From JABDMH01 sp965223215 (GTDB lineage: Bacteria; Bacteroidota; Bacteroidia; Chitinophagales; Saprospiraceae), in contig CBDCVZ010000010.1 of assembly GCA_965223215.1 (NCBI GenBank), positions 6,386,001 through 6,450,000 on the forward strand: a stretch of 64,000 nucleotides of DNA, written 5' to 3'. The notes beneath the pieces are model-generated. The model did no database searches. It was not told the origin of the DNA and saw only the letters and a list, made by a program, of their open reading frames with translations. Positions 24,649 through 33,673 of the stretch are shown here, one piece after another (positions within the stretch are counted from its first letter, which is position 1; every line of letters starts with the position of its first letter). The translations under genes were made by a program, and so were the position numbers.

Positions 24649-26082
24649 ATGAAGCTATCCTACCTTTATTCCCTTGTTTGCCTTTTTTTTACCAACCTGG
24701 CCTACACTCAAAGTGACGACCTCTCCTATGAGAATGCCTTTAAGCTTGTGGAGGTATGGCTCGATGCACAACGAGACTATGAAAAATTACCGGGAATCTC
24801 TGCCTCGATAGTTAGAGATCAAGAGCTCCTCTGGGCAGGGGGATTTGGTCAGGCAAACCCAGAGGAGGATGTGTCTACGCAAACAAATACACTTGGTAGT
24901 ATTTGTTCAATCTCTAAATTGTTTACGGCCGTCGCGATCATGAAATTGTATGATGAGGGTAAGTTGCGACTTGATGACAAAATTGAAGATTTACTGCCAT
25001 GGTATGAACTTGAGCAACAATTTCAGACCAGTGGCCCCATTACGGTTCGATCGCTATTGACCCATTCGTCGGGTTTGCCGCGAGAAGCCAACTTTCCCTA
25101 TTGGACGGCACCGGATTTTCCTTTTCCCGATTCCAGGGCAATGAGAGAAGGACTCAAAGACCAGAAGACGCTCTATCCAGCATCGACCTATTTTCAATAC
25201 AGCAACTTAGGTCTTTCCCTCCTTGGTGAGATTGTCGCCGAAGTTTCCGGCATGCCCTATGACGCATTTATCAGACAAAATATTCTCGAGCCCCTAGCAC
25301 TTTCTGATACCAGAATGGAGATGCCACAACAACTTTATGGCAGTCAATTGGCCATCGGTTACAGCGCATTGAATCGTGAGGGAGTGCGAACGAAAGTTGA
25401 CCTATTTGATGGGGCTGGTATTACTCCAGCCATGGGCTTTTCTTCTAGCGTGGTGGACTTAGGAAAATTCGCTTCCTGGCAATTTCGCCTATTAGATTCT
25501 GTGGATCATGAGATCTTAAAAGCATCGACCTTAAAATATATGCAGCAGGTTCATTGGACGAATCCCGATTGGAATACGACTTGGGGTTTGGGATTTGTGG
25601 TGTATAAGGGAAGCGACAATACCAAGTGGGTTTCGCATGGTGGTAGTTGCCCTGGCTATAGATCTGTCTTGATGCTTAATCCAAAGAAAGAACTGGCGTA
25701 CGCTGTGATTATTAATGCCAGTGGAACCAATCCAGGCAAATATGCGCGCGGGATTCATACCATCTTGAATAAAGTAAAATCGGTAGAACCGGATAGTTCT
25801 GCCAAGCATCTGAACCTGGACCAATATGTCGGCCATTATGATCCCACGCCCTGGTGGAGCGAGGAGTATGTAGGCATACTAAACGGGCAACTGGTGGTGT
25901 TAAGCTTGCCAGCTGAAGAACCGCAGCTCACCTTTCTTAAGCACATCGAAGGAGATACATTTAAACGGGTTAGAAGAGATGATGAGCTGGGAGAAACGGT
26001 GTCGTTTGAACGATCCAACGACGGCAACATCACTGGATATTGGCAACATAATAATTTTACGAAACGCATGGATCTGCGATGA
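24649..26082 (+). CDS. Secreted beta-lactamase-fold serine hydrolase
   Basis: This 477-residue protein has a signal peptide (1-20, ending AYT before Q) and a class C beta-lactamase/penicillin-binding fold. Ser87 and Lys90 form SISK; the YSN triad is in FQYSNLG near 180; the third motif is SHGGSCPGY near 330. The last ~90 residues form a separate beta domain (YVGHYDPTPWWSEEYVGIL) found in esterase/D-aminopeptidase-like relatives. It overlaps the next protease gene by 4 bp (ATGA), so they are translated together. Likely a peptidase or esterase rather than a true beta-lactamase. Confidence 0.9.
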   Translation: MKLSYLYSLVCLFFTNLAYTQSDDLSYENAFKLVEVWLDAQRDYEKLPGISASIVRDQELLWAGGFGQANPEEDVSTQTNTLGSICSISKLFTAVAIMKLYDEGKLRLDDKIEDLLPWYELEQQFQTSGPITVRSLLTHSSGLPREANFPYWTAPDFPFPDSRAMREGLKDQKTLYPASTYFQYSNLGLSLLGEIVAEVSGMPYDAFIRQNILEPLALSDTRMEMPQQLYGSQLAIGYSALNREGVRTKVDLFDGAGITPAMGFSSSVVDLGKFASWQFRLLDSVDHEILKASTLKYMQQVHWTNPDWNTTWGLGFVVYKGSDNTKWVSHGGSCPGYRSVLMLNPKKELAYAVIINASGTNPGKYARGIHTILNKVKSVEPDSSAKHLNLDQYVGHYDPTPWWSEEYVGILNGQLVVLSLPAEEPQLTFLKHIEGDTFKRVRRDDELGETVSFERSNDGNITGYWQHNNFTKRMDLR

Positions 26083-26828
26083 AAATTTGGAATCTGGGAG
26101 CTTCGATTTTAGCGATCAGTGTGGGTTTGCACAACCTAATCATATTTAGACATGACCTATCAGATACCCAGACTCGCGAGCTTGCTGCTGAATTTATGCA
26201 AATTTGTCACCTCTCAGATGGAGAAGGCACGTTGATTCATCCACGTTGGATTCTGACGGCCGCCCATGTGGCTGAAGTAGTCATGGATCGCCAACAGGCA
26301 TCGATACAGTATGCCATTGTTGGAGGAGAACAATATAGTATCGATTCGGTCATCTTGGCACCCAATTACGAATTGAGTCGTTTTCAAATTGGAAGTGATT
26401 TGGCCCTGATCCGATTAGACACAGAGGTGAGGAATGTTCAACCCATTTTCCTTTACCGTGATACCTCCGAACGCGGTAGGCACATTAAGATTGTGGGCAG
26501 AGGCGACTACGGTACTGGCAAAACCGGGCCCATCGATAACGATGGATATTGCCGCGCTGCCACCAATCGAATTGATGGTGTGAGCGAAGAATGGATCTAC
26601 TTCAAATTTGATCCTCCCGATTCTCCACTGACCACTCCGTATGAGGGAGTGAGTGGACCCGGTGACAGTGGTGGTCCTGCCTATGTGGAAATCGATAATG
26701 AGATTTTCTTAATCGGGGTTAGCTCTCATCAGATGGATGAGAAGGGAAAAGGCTTGTATGGAGTAGTCGAGTATTATACACGGGTGAGTAGACATACTGA
26801 TTGGATCGATCTCCATCTGAATCCTTGA
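26079..26828 (+). CDS. Trypsin-like (S1) serine protease, exported
   Basis: The 249-residue protein has an N-terminal hydrophobic segment (MKIWNLGASILAISVGLHNLI) and the complete S1 triad: His in ILTAAHVAE, Asp in SDLALIRLD, Ser in GPGDSGGPAY. The length fits a bare chymotrypsin-fold domain with no PDZ or propeptide of note. The start ATG lies within the stop of the serine hydrolase gene, so the two form an operon. It may act on proteins at the cell surface or process a partner. Confidence 0.9.
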   Translation: MKIWNLGASILAISVGLHNLIIFRHDLSDTQTRELAAEFMQICHLSDGEGTLIHPRWILTAAHVAEVVMDRQQASIQYAIVGGEQYSIDSVILAPNYELSRFQIGSDLALIRLDTEVRNVQPIFLYRDTSERGRHIKIVGRGDYGTGKTGPIDNDGYCRAATNRIDGVSEEWIYFKFDPPDSPLTTPYEGVSGPGDSGGPAYVEIDNEIFLIGVSSHQMDEKGKGLYGVVEYYTRVSRHTDWIDLHLNP

Positions 26829-26955
26829 TTTCTTGTGGATCCACTGAAATGTTTTAAGTGAATTCAGGATGCATGTACGCCAGCCCAGTACATGGGTGCA
26901 TCTAGTGAAAGGTGTTTACACCTAAATTTACTGACGGACCAGCATCTTACAATCT

Positions 26956-29349
26956 ATGCTTCGCAATCATCTAAAAATCGCACGACGTAATCTTTGGCGC
27001 CATCGAGGTCAATTTAGTCTTAGTGCATTCAGCCTCTTTCTGGGTGTTACGGCATTCATCATTATTATCGGGTATGTCCAACCGCTATGGATGTTTGATG
27101 GTTTTCATAGTCGTGCTAAAAGCATCGTGCGACTAAACACCATTGTCAAACTGCCTGAGCAAACAAATGAATATGCGGCGACTTCGTTTGTGCTGGGTTC
27201 AGATTTATCAGCGTACTTCCCTCAAATAAAGTCGATGGTTCGGTTGCGCACCATGCCAATAAGTCTCACGATTGGAGATCAAGTCTTGGATGAGGGTCTC
27301 ACTACCTTCGTCGATTCCACATTTTTGGAGGTTTTCAGTTTCCCTGTGATAAGAGGAGAGGCATCAAAGGTACTCGATCGCCCTGATGGTATTGTATTGA
27401 GTTGGGCTATGGCTGAAAAGTATTTCCCCAACGGAGATGCCGTAGGCCAACTGATCGAAGCAACGATATTTAACGAATCAAAGACACTGGTAGTTACCGG
27501 TGTGGTGGAGAATGTACCCTCCAATTCCAGCATTCAATTTGATTGTCTTGCCCCGATCGCACTTATTGCTGATGGTTATCGCACTGGATATGCATCGCTG
27601 GTGCCCGGTCATTTCACTTTTTTTGAAATGCAGGATCCAGCGGCCATCGCTCAGGTATCCCGTGCCCTGCCGGCTTTTGTAAGTGAGCGATTTCCCACTC
27701 AATTGAGAGAAGTTATTCACCTTGAATTGCAACCCCTTCGCACTTTATATGGTAGGGGCAATTATCAATTTGATCTGGGTCGAAAAGGCAATCATTCAAC
27801 ATTGGTGGGACTCGCTTTACTGGGTTTAGTCGCGATGTTGGTTGCTGTATTAAATCACATCAATTTGATGACGACCCTCGGAATCAGACGTTCAAAGGAA
27901 ATAGCTGTGCGCAAAGTGCTCGGATCCTCGCAGATGGGAATTGTGATGCAATATTTAATGGAAGGCCTTTTATTATCAATGGCCGTGATATTCATGGCCG
28001 GATTAATGGTATTGGTGCTTGGATCTTATCTCACCGCCGAATTTGAAATGGATCTAGCATTGAGTTATTTGAAAGGGCCTTTATTTTGGGGTCGACTATT
28101 TTTCACTGGGCTAATCCTGACATTTTTAACGAGCCTCTACCCTGCTTTTTTTGCAAATCGAACCCCACCCGTTCTTTCAATAAAAAGAAAAATTTCCAAC
28201 GCAAGTACTCGGTTCGATTTAAGAAAGTTTCTCATTCCATTTCAATTTGCAAGTACAATCTTTTTTCTGGGTTTGGCTTGGGTGGTGATTGCCCAACTTA
28301 ATTTCGTTCAGCAGATGGATTTGGGCTTTAACCAACAGGGTGTCATCGAGATAAACGTCGGTGATCCGATGCTCACCGACCGGTTGACAGAAATTAAACA
28401 AGGACTGAGATCACTGGCATCTGTTGAGGTAGTCACTGCTTCAACATCGGGAATCAATGGAGCTCATGCACAGGCCACTCTGATTTGTACTCAAGACAGC
28501 CATTCGGTACAGCGCCTCACCGATATCAATTATGTCGATCCAGGTTTTTTAGAGACTTATGGTGTGGCGATCTTGACTGGAAGGGATCTTAGTGAAGAGG
28601 TGCCAAGTGATGTTGGCAACGCACTGATCATTAATGAAGCGGCTGCAGAAGCATTTGGATTTGAGAAATCAAAATACTCCGTGGGGCAAAAAATGCAAAA
28701 AATTGCCAGAGACACTACTTCAGTTACTGTTATTGGTGTCGTGCAGGATTATCATTCTCAATCACTTTATGAAGACATTGAACCCCTGGTATGGCAAATG
28801 CTGCCCACAGCGCATCAAAATATTTTGGCAGTTAGATTGCGGGCTTCGGCAGCAGCGGCCATTCCTCAGGTCAAGGAGAAATGGGAATCTCTAGTTTCGG
28901 AAGTACCCTTCGAATTTGAGTTTTTAGATGAGTCGATTGCAAATTCGTATCAGACGGATCGTCAACTAAGCACCTTCATAAATATTGTTTCAGGCATTTT
29001 ATTATTCATTTCTTGTGCAGGTTTGTATGGTATGACGCTTTTTGTGGTGGAGCAAAGAAAGAGTGAATTAGGCATTCGAAAAATCTTAGGAGCAAGCATT
29101 CAACAACTGTTGATCGAACTTAATCACCAAAACCTTTACTTCATCGTCATCGCTTTTGTTATTGCTGCACCGCTATCATATTACGCTGCCCAACAATGGT
29201 TAGCCCAATTCTCGTACCGTATTCCACTCACGGTGATTCCATTTTTCGGCACCTTAATGATCTGCCTAACACTAGTCATTACCTCAGTTGCCTCGGTGAC
29301 CATTAAAACAGCGAGGGCCCATCCCATAGATGCCATCAGAGAGGAGTAG
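26956..29349 (+). CDS. FtsX/MacB-type ABC transporter permease
   Basis: This 797-residue membrane protein has the double-permease architecture usual in Bacteroidota: an N-terminal helix after RNHLKIARRNLWRHRG, a MacB-like periplasmic domain (~50-250), three helices with the FtsX pattern (RRSKEIAVRKVLGSS near 315-330), a second periplasmic domain (~450-665), and a final set of three helices with RKSELGIRKILGAS. It ends with the typical ARAHPIDAIREE tail. No ATPase gene is next to it, so it must pair with a subunit coded elsewhere. Role may be export or mechanotransmission. Confidence 0.92.
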   Translation: MLRNHLKIARRNLWRHRGQFSLSAFSLFLGVTAFIIIIGYVQPLWMFDGFHSRAKSIVRLNTIVKLPEQTNEYAATSFVLGSDLSAYFPQIKSMVRLRTMPISLTIGDQVLDEGLTTFVDSTFLEVFSFPVIRGEASKVLDRPDGIVLSWAMAEKYFPNGDAVGQLIEATIFNESKTLVVTGVVENVPSNSSIQFDCLAPIALIADGYRTGYASLVPGHFTFFEMQDPAAIAQVSRALPAFVSERFPTQLREVIHLELQPLRTLYGRGNYQFDLGRKGNHSTLVGLALLGLVAMLVAVLNHINLMTTLGIRRSKEIAVRKVLGSSQMGIVMQYLMEGLLLSMAVIFMAGLMVLVLGSYLTAEFEMDLALSYLKGPLFWGRLFFTGLILTFLTSLYPAFFANRTPPVLSIKRKISNASTRFDLRKFLIPFQFASTIFFLGLAWVVIAQLNFVQQMDLGFNQQGVIEINVGDPMLTDRLTEIKQGLRSLASVEVVTASTSGINGAHAQATLICTQDSHSVQRLTDINYVDPGFLETYGVAILTGRDLSEEVPSDVGNALIINEAAAEAFGFEKSKYSVGQKMQKIARDTTSVTVIGVVQDYHSQSLYEDIEPLVWQMLPTAHQNILAVRLRASAAAAIPQVKEKWESLVSEVPFEFEFLDESIANSYQTDRQLSTFINIVSGILLFISCAGLYGMTLFVVEQRKSELGIRKILGASIQQLLIELNHQNLYFIVIAFVIAAPLSYYAAQQWLAQFSYRIPLTVIPFFGTLMICLTLVITSVASVTIKTARAHPIDAIREE

Positions 29350-29533
29350 CAACTAGTCAGACTACTCCGAAAAGGTTGCGAAATCAAGAATGGCCTACTG
29401 ACCTTGCATGGTCGGCAGACGGTGAGCTTTCCATGATTGTAAATCGTCTGATCCAGGGGGTACCCAACCTCGAAAAAGAAAAATTTCCAGCCAAAATATT
29501 CTCAACCTATGAAGACGGCTTTTCTGAGTACGG

Positions 29534-30463
29534 TTACTTGTGCTCCAGTCGGACTTTACTAAAATTGGCTTTGATATCAATGGGCGTCTTCCCGTCTCCC
29601 GACTGGCCTTCAAATCGCTCATCAAAATTGAAGTCATAGTCCCCTTTTGCTTCACTTTTGATCTGAAAGTCAGTGCCATTCTTAAATGAACCAAAACTGG
29701 TGCGGATGTCAAAACTTGCAGATAAATTCGTCGGTACTTCGAAATCCAAATCAGAGTTGTTTAAATCCAAGTCTAAGGCAGTTAAATTTCCTGATGTCCG
29801 AATCTCTACCCGGTTACAAAAGGCAAGCTTGAGGTGAATGTTGCCACTTAACTCACCAATTTCCATGGTAGAAAATTGGATGGTACCTTCGCCATCATGC
29901 ATGCGGTCGAGTATTAAGGATCCAAATTGCACGTCAATTTTATCCACTTTACTGAGTAATCCTGCATACACTTTACCAAATTGGCTCTTCAGATCAATTT
30001 GCCCATCAAAGTCGGGGATCAAGATTTCACCAAATTGATTGTTTAATTCCAGTGTATAATGGTTTGGCATTTTGATCTGATAATCAATGTGAAATTCCTG
30101 ATTATTATTGCCTTTGTTTTTTAGTTTTTTTCCCTTTTTTATTTCAGTTTCGACCACGACATGTTTACCTGTTTTCTGGCCATTGATAGAAATCATATCC
30201 AGCATGGCCTGGGCTCGCTCTGCGGTCTTAGCTCGTGCAACGATTTCAACATCGACCTGGATTTTTGGTTCGTTCCACAGTTCAATCGTGATGTCGCCAA
30301 ATTGATTGGATATCATAATATCATCGCCCTTTTCCAGGAGAAAAGTTTGGTGGTATTCTTTTTCTTTTTCTGCCTTAACCCTCGGCACTGACTCCATGCC
30401 ACGGATCGTTTGTGATAGGAATACTAGGGATACTAGGCTAAAGAGTTGGATGCTTATCCTCAT
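29534..30463 (-). CDS. DUF4097-type exported beta-helix protein
   Basis: This 309-residue protein has a signal peptide (1-22, ending TIRG before M). The mature part is a repetitive beta-solenoid of the DUF4097/putative adhesin kind, with recurring short strands such as ISNQFGDITIELW, NNQFGEILIPDF, KSQFGKVYAGLL and DVQFGSLILDRM. It starts within the last 26 bases of the anti-sigma-like gene, so the three genes ECF sigma, anti-sigma-like and DUF4097 form one leftward operon. Such proteins commonly accompany anti-sigma factors; the molecular role is unclear. Confidence 0.88.
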   Translation of the reverse strand: MRISIQLFSLVSLVFLSQTIRGMESVPRVKAEKEKEYHQTFLLEKGDDIMISNQFGDITIELWNEPKIQVDVEIVARAKTAERAQAMLDMISINGQKTGKHVVVETEIKKGKKLKNKGNNNQEFHIDYQIKMPNHYTLELNNQFGEILIPDFDGQIDLKSQFGKVYAGLLSKVDKIDVQFGSLILDRMHDGEGTIQFSTMEIGELSGNIHLKLAFCNRVEIRTSGNLTALDLDLNNSDLDFEVPTNLSASFDIRTSFGSFKNGTDFQIKSEAKGDYDFNFDERFEGQSGDGKTPIDIKANFSKVRLEHK

Positions 30464-30992
30464 GCTGTTCTAATTTTTTAATTTTTTGAATTACCTCCAA
30501 TTGACGGTCAAGAAGTTCCAATTGCATCTTCAGGTTGTCGATCATCGCTCGGAGTAGCACTTTCTCGTTGTCTATGGTCAATAAATTCTCATGAAGATTT
30601 TTGTAGGTAATATTCAGTTGATCGATATTTTGGTTAAATGGTTGGCCGACGTTAGGGTAAGCCTGATTGTATTTTTCGATTTCTTTCTGTCGATTTTGGA
30701 TGTCTTTTTTCATGGCGGCTATTTCTCTAGCATATTGCGTATTAATGGCCATGAGGACCAGATCTTCCTTTGGACTTGATTGATTGGAATTTGTTGCTAA
30801 GAATTGATACACTCCAATGGATATGATCAGTAGGGAAATGGCAGCTGCCATCCGCAAATAGTTAATCCTTTGAACTACGGATTTTTCTTTGGGAAATAAG
30901 TCGGCTTCTACCTTCCGCCATATCTCTCCCGGTGGTTTGCGAAAATCCAGCTGGCTGCGGTTTTTCTTGATAAATTCTTCCATGTTATTCAT
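30438..30992 (-). CDS. Anti-sigma-factor-like single-pass membrane protein
   Basis: The 184-residue protein has a short cytoplasmic part (1-45, with KPPGEIWRKVEADLF), one membrane helix (about 47-66, RMAAAISLLIISIGVYQFL) and a periplasmic long coiled coil (about 90-180). It overlaps the sigma factor gene by 4 bp and the DUF4097 gene by 26 bp. Position and topology match a membrane anchor that holds the ECF sigma factor, but no zinc-binding anti-sigma motif is present, so the call rests on context. Confidence 0.75.
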   Translation of the reverse strand: MNNMEEFIKKNRSQLDFRKPPGEIWRKVEADLFPKEKSVVQRINYLRMAAAISLLIISIGVYQFLATNSNQSSPKEDLVLMAINTQYAREIAAMKKDIQNRQKEIEKYNQAYPNVGQPFNQNIDQLNITYKNLHENLLTIDNEKVLLRAMIDNLKMQLELLDRQLEVIQKIKKLEQHEDKHPTL

Positions 30993-31558
30993 AATGAAGT
31001 CGCATTTAAGAGATCACGAAGTTTTTTCTTGGCTCGGATGTATTGTGTTCTGGTAGTAGACTCTGCCACATTTAATATCTGCGCAATTTCCTGGTGGTCA
31101 TAACCCTCTATCAAATACAAGCTCAGTACGGTGCGATATCCGGTAGGAAGCCTCTGGATCGATTCGTTAATTCGATGTATCGTTAGGGTAGTAAAAGATT
31201 CATCAGTTTGCCCCTCATCTACGGATACGACTTTGAGATGGTCTATCCCAACCAGTTCTAACTTGTTTTTTCTCAATTGATTGATAGACTTGTTGACGAC
31301 AATGCGTTTCAGCCAATGCCCGAAAGTTGAGCGACCATCAAAGTTGTCGATGTTGCGAAAGGCCTCAGTAAACGCTTCCTGCACGGCATCATCGGCATCG
31401 CGCTGGCTGTTGACAATTCGGAAACTCGTGTTGTACATTGCCTTGATATAGCGGTCGTACAGCTCCTTGAAGGCCGATTGCTGTCCAAATCGACAACGAT
31501 CCACGATCTCCGCTATTTCTGGCTGATTTTGATATCTCAACTGTAAGCTTACCTCCAT
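30989..31558 (-). CDS. ECF RNA polymerase sigma factor
   Basis: This 189-residue protein has sigma2 (about 20-90: ALKELYDRYIKAMYNTSFRIV, DADDAVQEAFTEAFRNI, FGHWLKRIVVNKSINQLRK) and sigma4 (about 130-185: LPTGYRTVLSLYLIEGYDHQEIAQILNVAESTTRTQYIRAKKKL). It is a standard Bacteroidota ECF sigma-70 member. It is first in an operon with an anti-sigma-like membrane protein and a DUF4097 protein, so it probably responds to an envelope signal. Its target promoters cannot be identified here. Confidence 0.95.
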   Translation of the reverse strand: MEVSLQLRYQNQPEIAEIVDRCRFGQQSAFKELYDRYIKAMYNTSFRIVNSQRDADDAVQEAFTEAFRNIDNFDGRSTFGHWLKRIVVNKSINQLRKNKLELVGIDHLKVVSVDEGQTDESFTTLTIHRINESIQRLPTGYRTVLSLYLIEGYDHQEIAQILNVAESTTRTQYIRAKKKLRDLLNATSL

Positions 31559-31687
31559 CTTTCAACTAATAGACATGCACTGTTCCAAGATGTTGCATGA
31601 GCCTGAAGACCAAATGGCGCTGATTGACCTTCTGAAAGCCAAAAGTATGTCCTACCTTGTCGTGAATGCGATAAACCCTTCTCTAGA

Positions 31688-32931
31688 ATGAATCGATTCT
31701 TCCTTCTGATATTAATGGTTTACCCCTTCATTTGAAGGGTCAAGATTTACTTATTGAGGCCAAGGCCTATCTCGATGTGCACACAGGCACACTCATAGAG
31801 CCTGCCATAATTCATGTGAGCGATGGATTGATAGTAGCGATCAATCCAGGTGAACGGCCGTCCGATGCTGAAGTTGTTGATCTGGGTGACCAGGTGTTGC
31901 TGCCCGGACTCATTGATATGCATACCCACCTCACGATGGACCTGGAAGCCATGCAGCTGGTACTAAAGGATTTGCCAGCCGACTGGGCGTTACGTGGGGC
32001 GAAGAATGCGCGCATAACTTTGCTGGCTGGTTTTACCACCGTACGAGATGTTGGAGCCAATGGCTTTAGTGACATTGCACTGTCGCGCGCAATCAAGCGT
32101 GGATTTGTGATGGGTCCAGACATATTTCCTGCTGGGCATGCCCTTGGCATCACTGGTGGACATATGGACCTTACCGGATACGCACCTGGGGTTGCTGAAC
32201 AAGACTTTCGGTCTGGTGTGGGTGATGGGCCTTCTGACCTCTTAAAAGCTACCAGATATCAAATAAAGCACGGTGCCAAGGTGATTAAGATCGGTGCTAC
32301 GGCTGGAGTCCTCTCTTTTGAAGGACCCGTCGGCACACAGCAATTGACATCTGAGGAAATGAGGACGGTAGTGGACGAAGCAAAGCGGCACGGACTTAAA
32401 GTGGCTGCTCATAGCCATGGAAAAGAAGGCATGCTGGCTGCGGTAAATGCGGGTGTACATTCGATTGAGCATGCTTCGATGATCGATGATGAGGTCATCA
32501 AAGCCATGTTGGTAAGGGGCACTTATTTGGTCCCCACCGCCTATATTCCCTATGGCATCGACTGGGATCGACTACCACCCCTTATGCAAAAGAAGGGGAG
32601 GGCTGTCTCGGCAGTTTCGGAGAAGAATTTAAGCCACGCCATTGCCGCTGGGGTCAAGGTTGCATTCGGTACCGATGCTGGTGTATATCCTCATGGAGAA
32701 AATGCGCGAGAGTTTGCCATTCTGACAAAGATTGGAATGACTCCACTAGCAGCCATTCAGTCGGCGACCATCCATGCCTCTGATCTTCTTGGAGTTTCGG
32801 ATCGCGGTGAACTTGTCGCTGGAAAAAGGGCAGATCTCATCGGTCTGAACGGCAATCCACTTGCAGATATTAAATTACTGCAAGATGTACGCTTTGTCAT
32901 GAAAGAGGGAGTAATCTATCAATCAAAGTAA
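31688..32931 (+). pseudogene. Exported amidohydrolase (prolidase/imidazolonepropionase-like) with signal peptide out of frame
   Basis: From TTG at 31732 a 399-residue frame codes a complete metal-dependent amidohydrolase: PGLIDMHTHLTMD (HxH), VIKIGATAG (Lys), AAHSHG, SIEHASMIDD, FGTDAGVYPHGENAREF and RADLIGLNGNPL. It belongs to the Xaa-Pro dipeptidase-like secreted group. Its leader is missing, but an ATG at 31688 in another frame codes MNRFFLLILMVYPFI, a good signal peptide that runs into TGA at 31733-31735. A one-base change near 31725-31732 would join them. Either the gene is frameshifted, the assembly has an error, or a leaderless protein is made. Confidence 0.8.
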
Positions 32932-32983
32932 TGGGCGTCTTGAACTTTGTCCACGGGAATTTTTTAGTAGATCCGTACGTCTT

Positions 32984-33673
32984 TTAAATTAGCAGGGAGT
33001 TTAGCACATCTTGATATCTATTTCCGACATTAATTTTCATACCATCGATTTCTACGACTGAACGATTAAAGGCGGTTATTCTAGCCCGATTGATGATGAA
33101 AGACTTATGGATGCGTACAAAGTCCTTTCCTAATTTGGCCTTTATCTTTTGTAGGGAGGAATAGATTATATATTCTCGGTTGGTATATTTTATCCTAACA
33201 TAATTGTTCATACCTTGAATAAAGCGGATCTCATTTTTTTCCAGCCGAAGCGTTTTTCGGTTGTGAATGACGAATATGTGACCCTCAGATTGGGAAAGGT
33301 AGGATGGCGCCACCTCCTGACTTTTTCGAAATCGATTGACAGCCTTCATAAATCGTGGCAACGAAATTGGTTTTAGTAAATAGTCAAGAACTTCCAATTC
33401 ATATCCCTCCAGAGCATATTTTCTGTGAGCTGTGGTGATGATGACAGAGGGTGGATTTTTCAGGGTTCGCAAGAAAGGAAAACCTTTGAGTTTCGGCATT
33501 TCTAAATCCAGGAAAAGTAGATCTACTTTTTTCTTCTGTAAGATATTTCCAGCGGCAATCGCGTTGGCACAACTACCCACGATGCTAAAGCCGGTCAAGT
33601 CATTCAGGTACCCCTTGAGAATGCGCCTTGCCACTGGCTCATCATCCACAATCAAGCAATTAAACCTTTTCAT
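32984..33673 (-). CDS. LytTR-family response regulator
   Basis: The 229-residue regulator has a receiver (DDEP near 10-13, phospho-acceptor Asp near 57 in FLDLEMPK, ITTAHR, LLKPISLPRF) and a LytTR DNA-binding domain (about 130-229; LEKNEIRFIQGMNNYVRI, FVRIHKSFIINRAR). Its start overlaps the stop of the kinase gene upstream by 4 bp, so they are cotranscribed and coupled. It is paralogous to the regulator at 4844-5551. Confidence 0.95.
   Translation of the reverse strand: MKRFNCLIVDDEPVARRILKGYLNDLTGFSIVGSCANAIAAGNILQKKKVDLLFLDLEMPKLKGFPFLRTLKNPPSVIITTAHRKYALEGYELEVLDYLLKPISLPRFMKAVNRFRKSQEVAPSYLSQSEGHIFVIHNRKTLRLEKNEIRFIQGMNNYVRIKYTNREYIIYSSLQKIKAKLGKDFVRIHKSFIINRARITAFNRSVVEIDGMKINVGNRYQDVLNSLLI

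Noticed and set aside
30438..31558. FecR/SusC-type TonB sigma regulation
   Set aside because: The anti-sigma-like protein has no FecR domain and no TonB receptor follows; the third gene is DUF4097.
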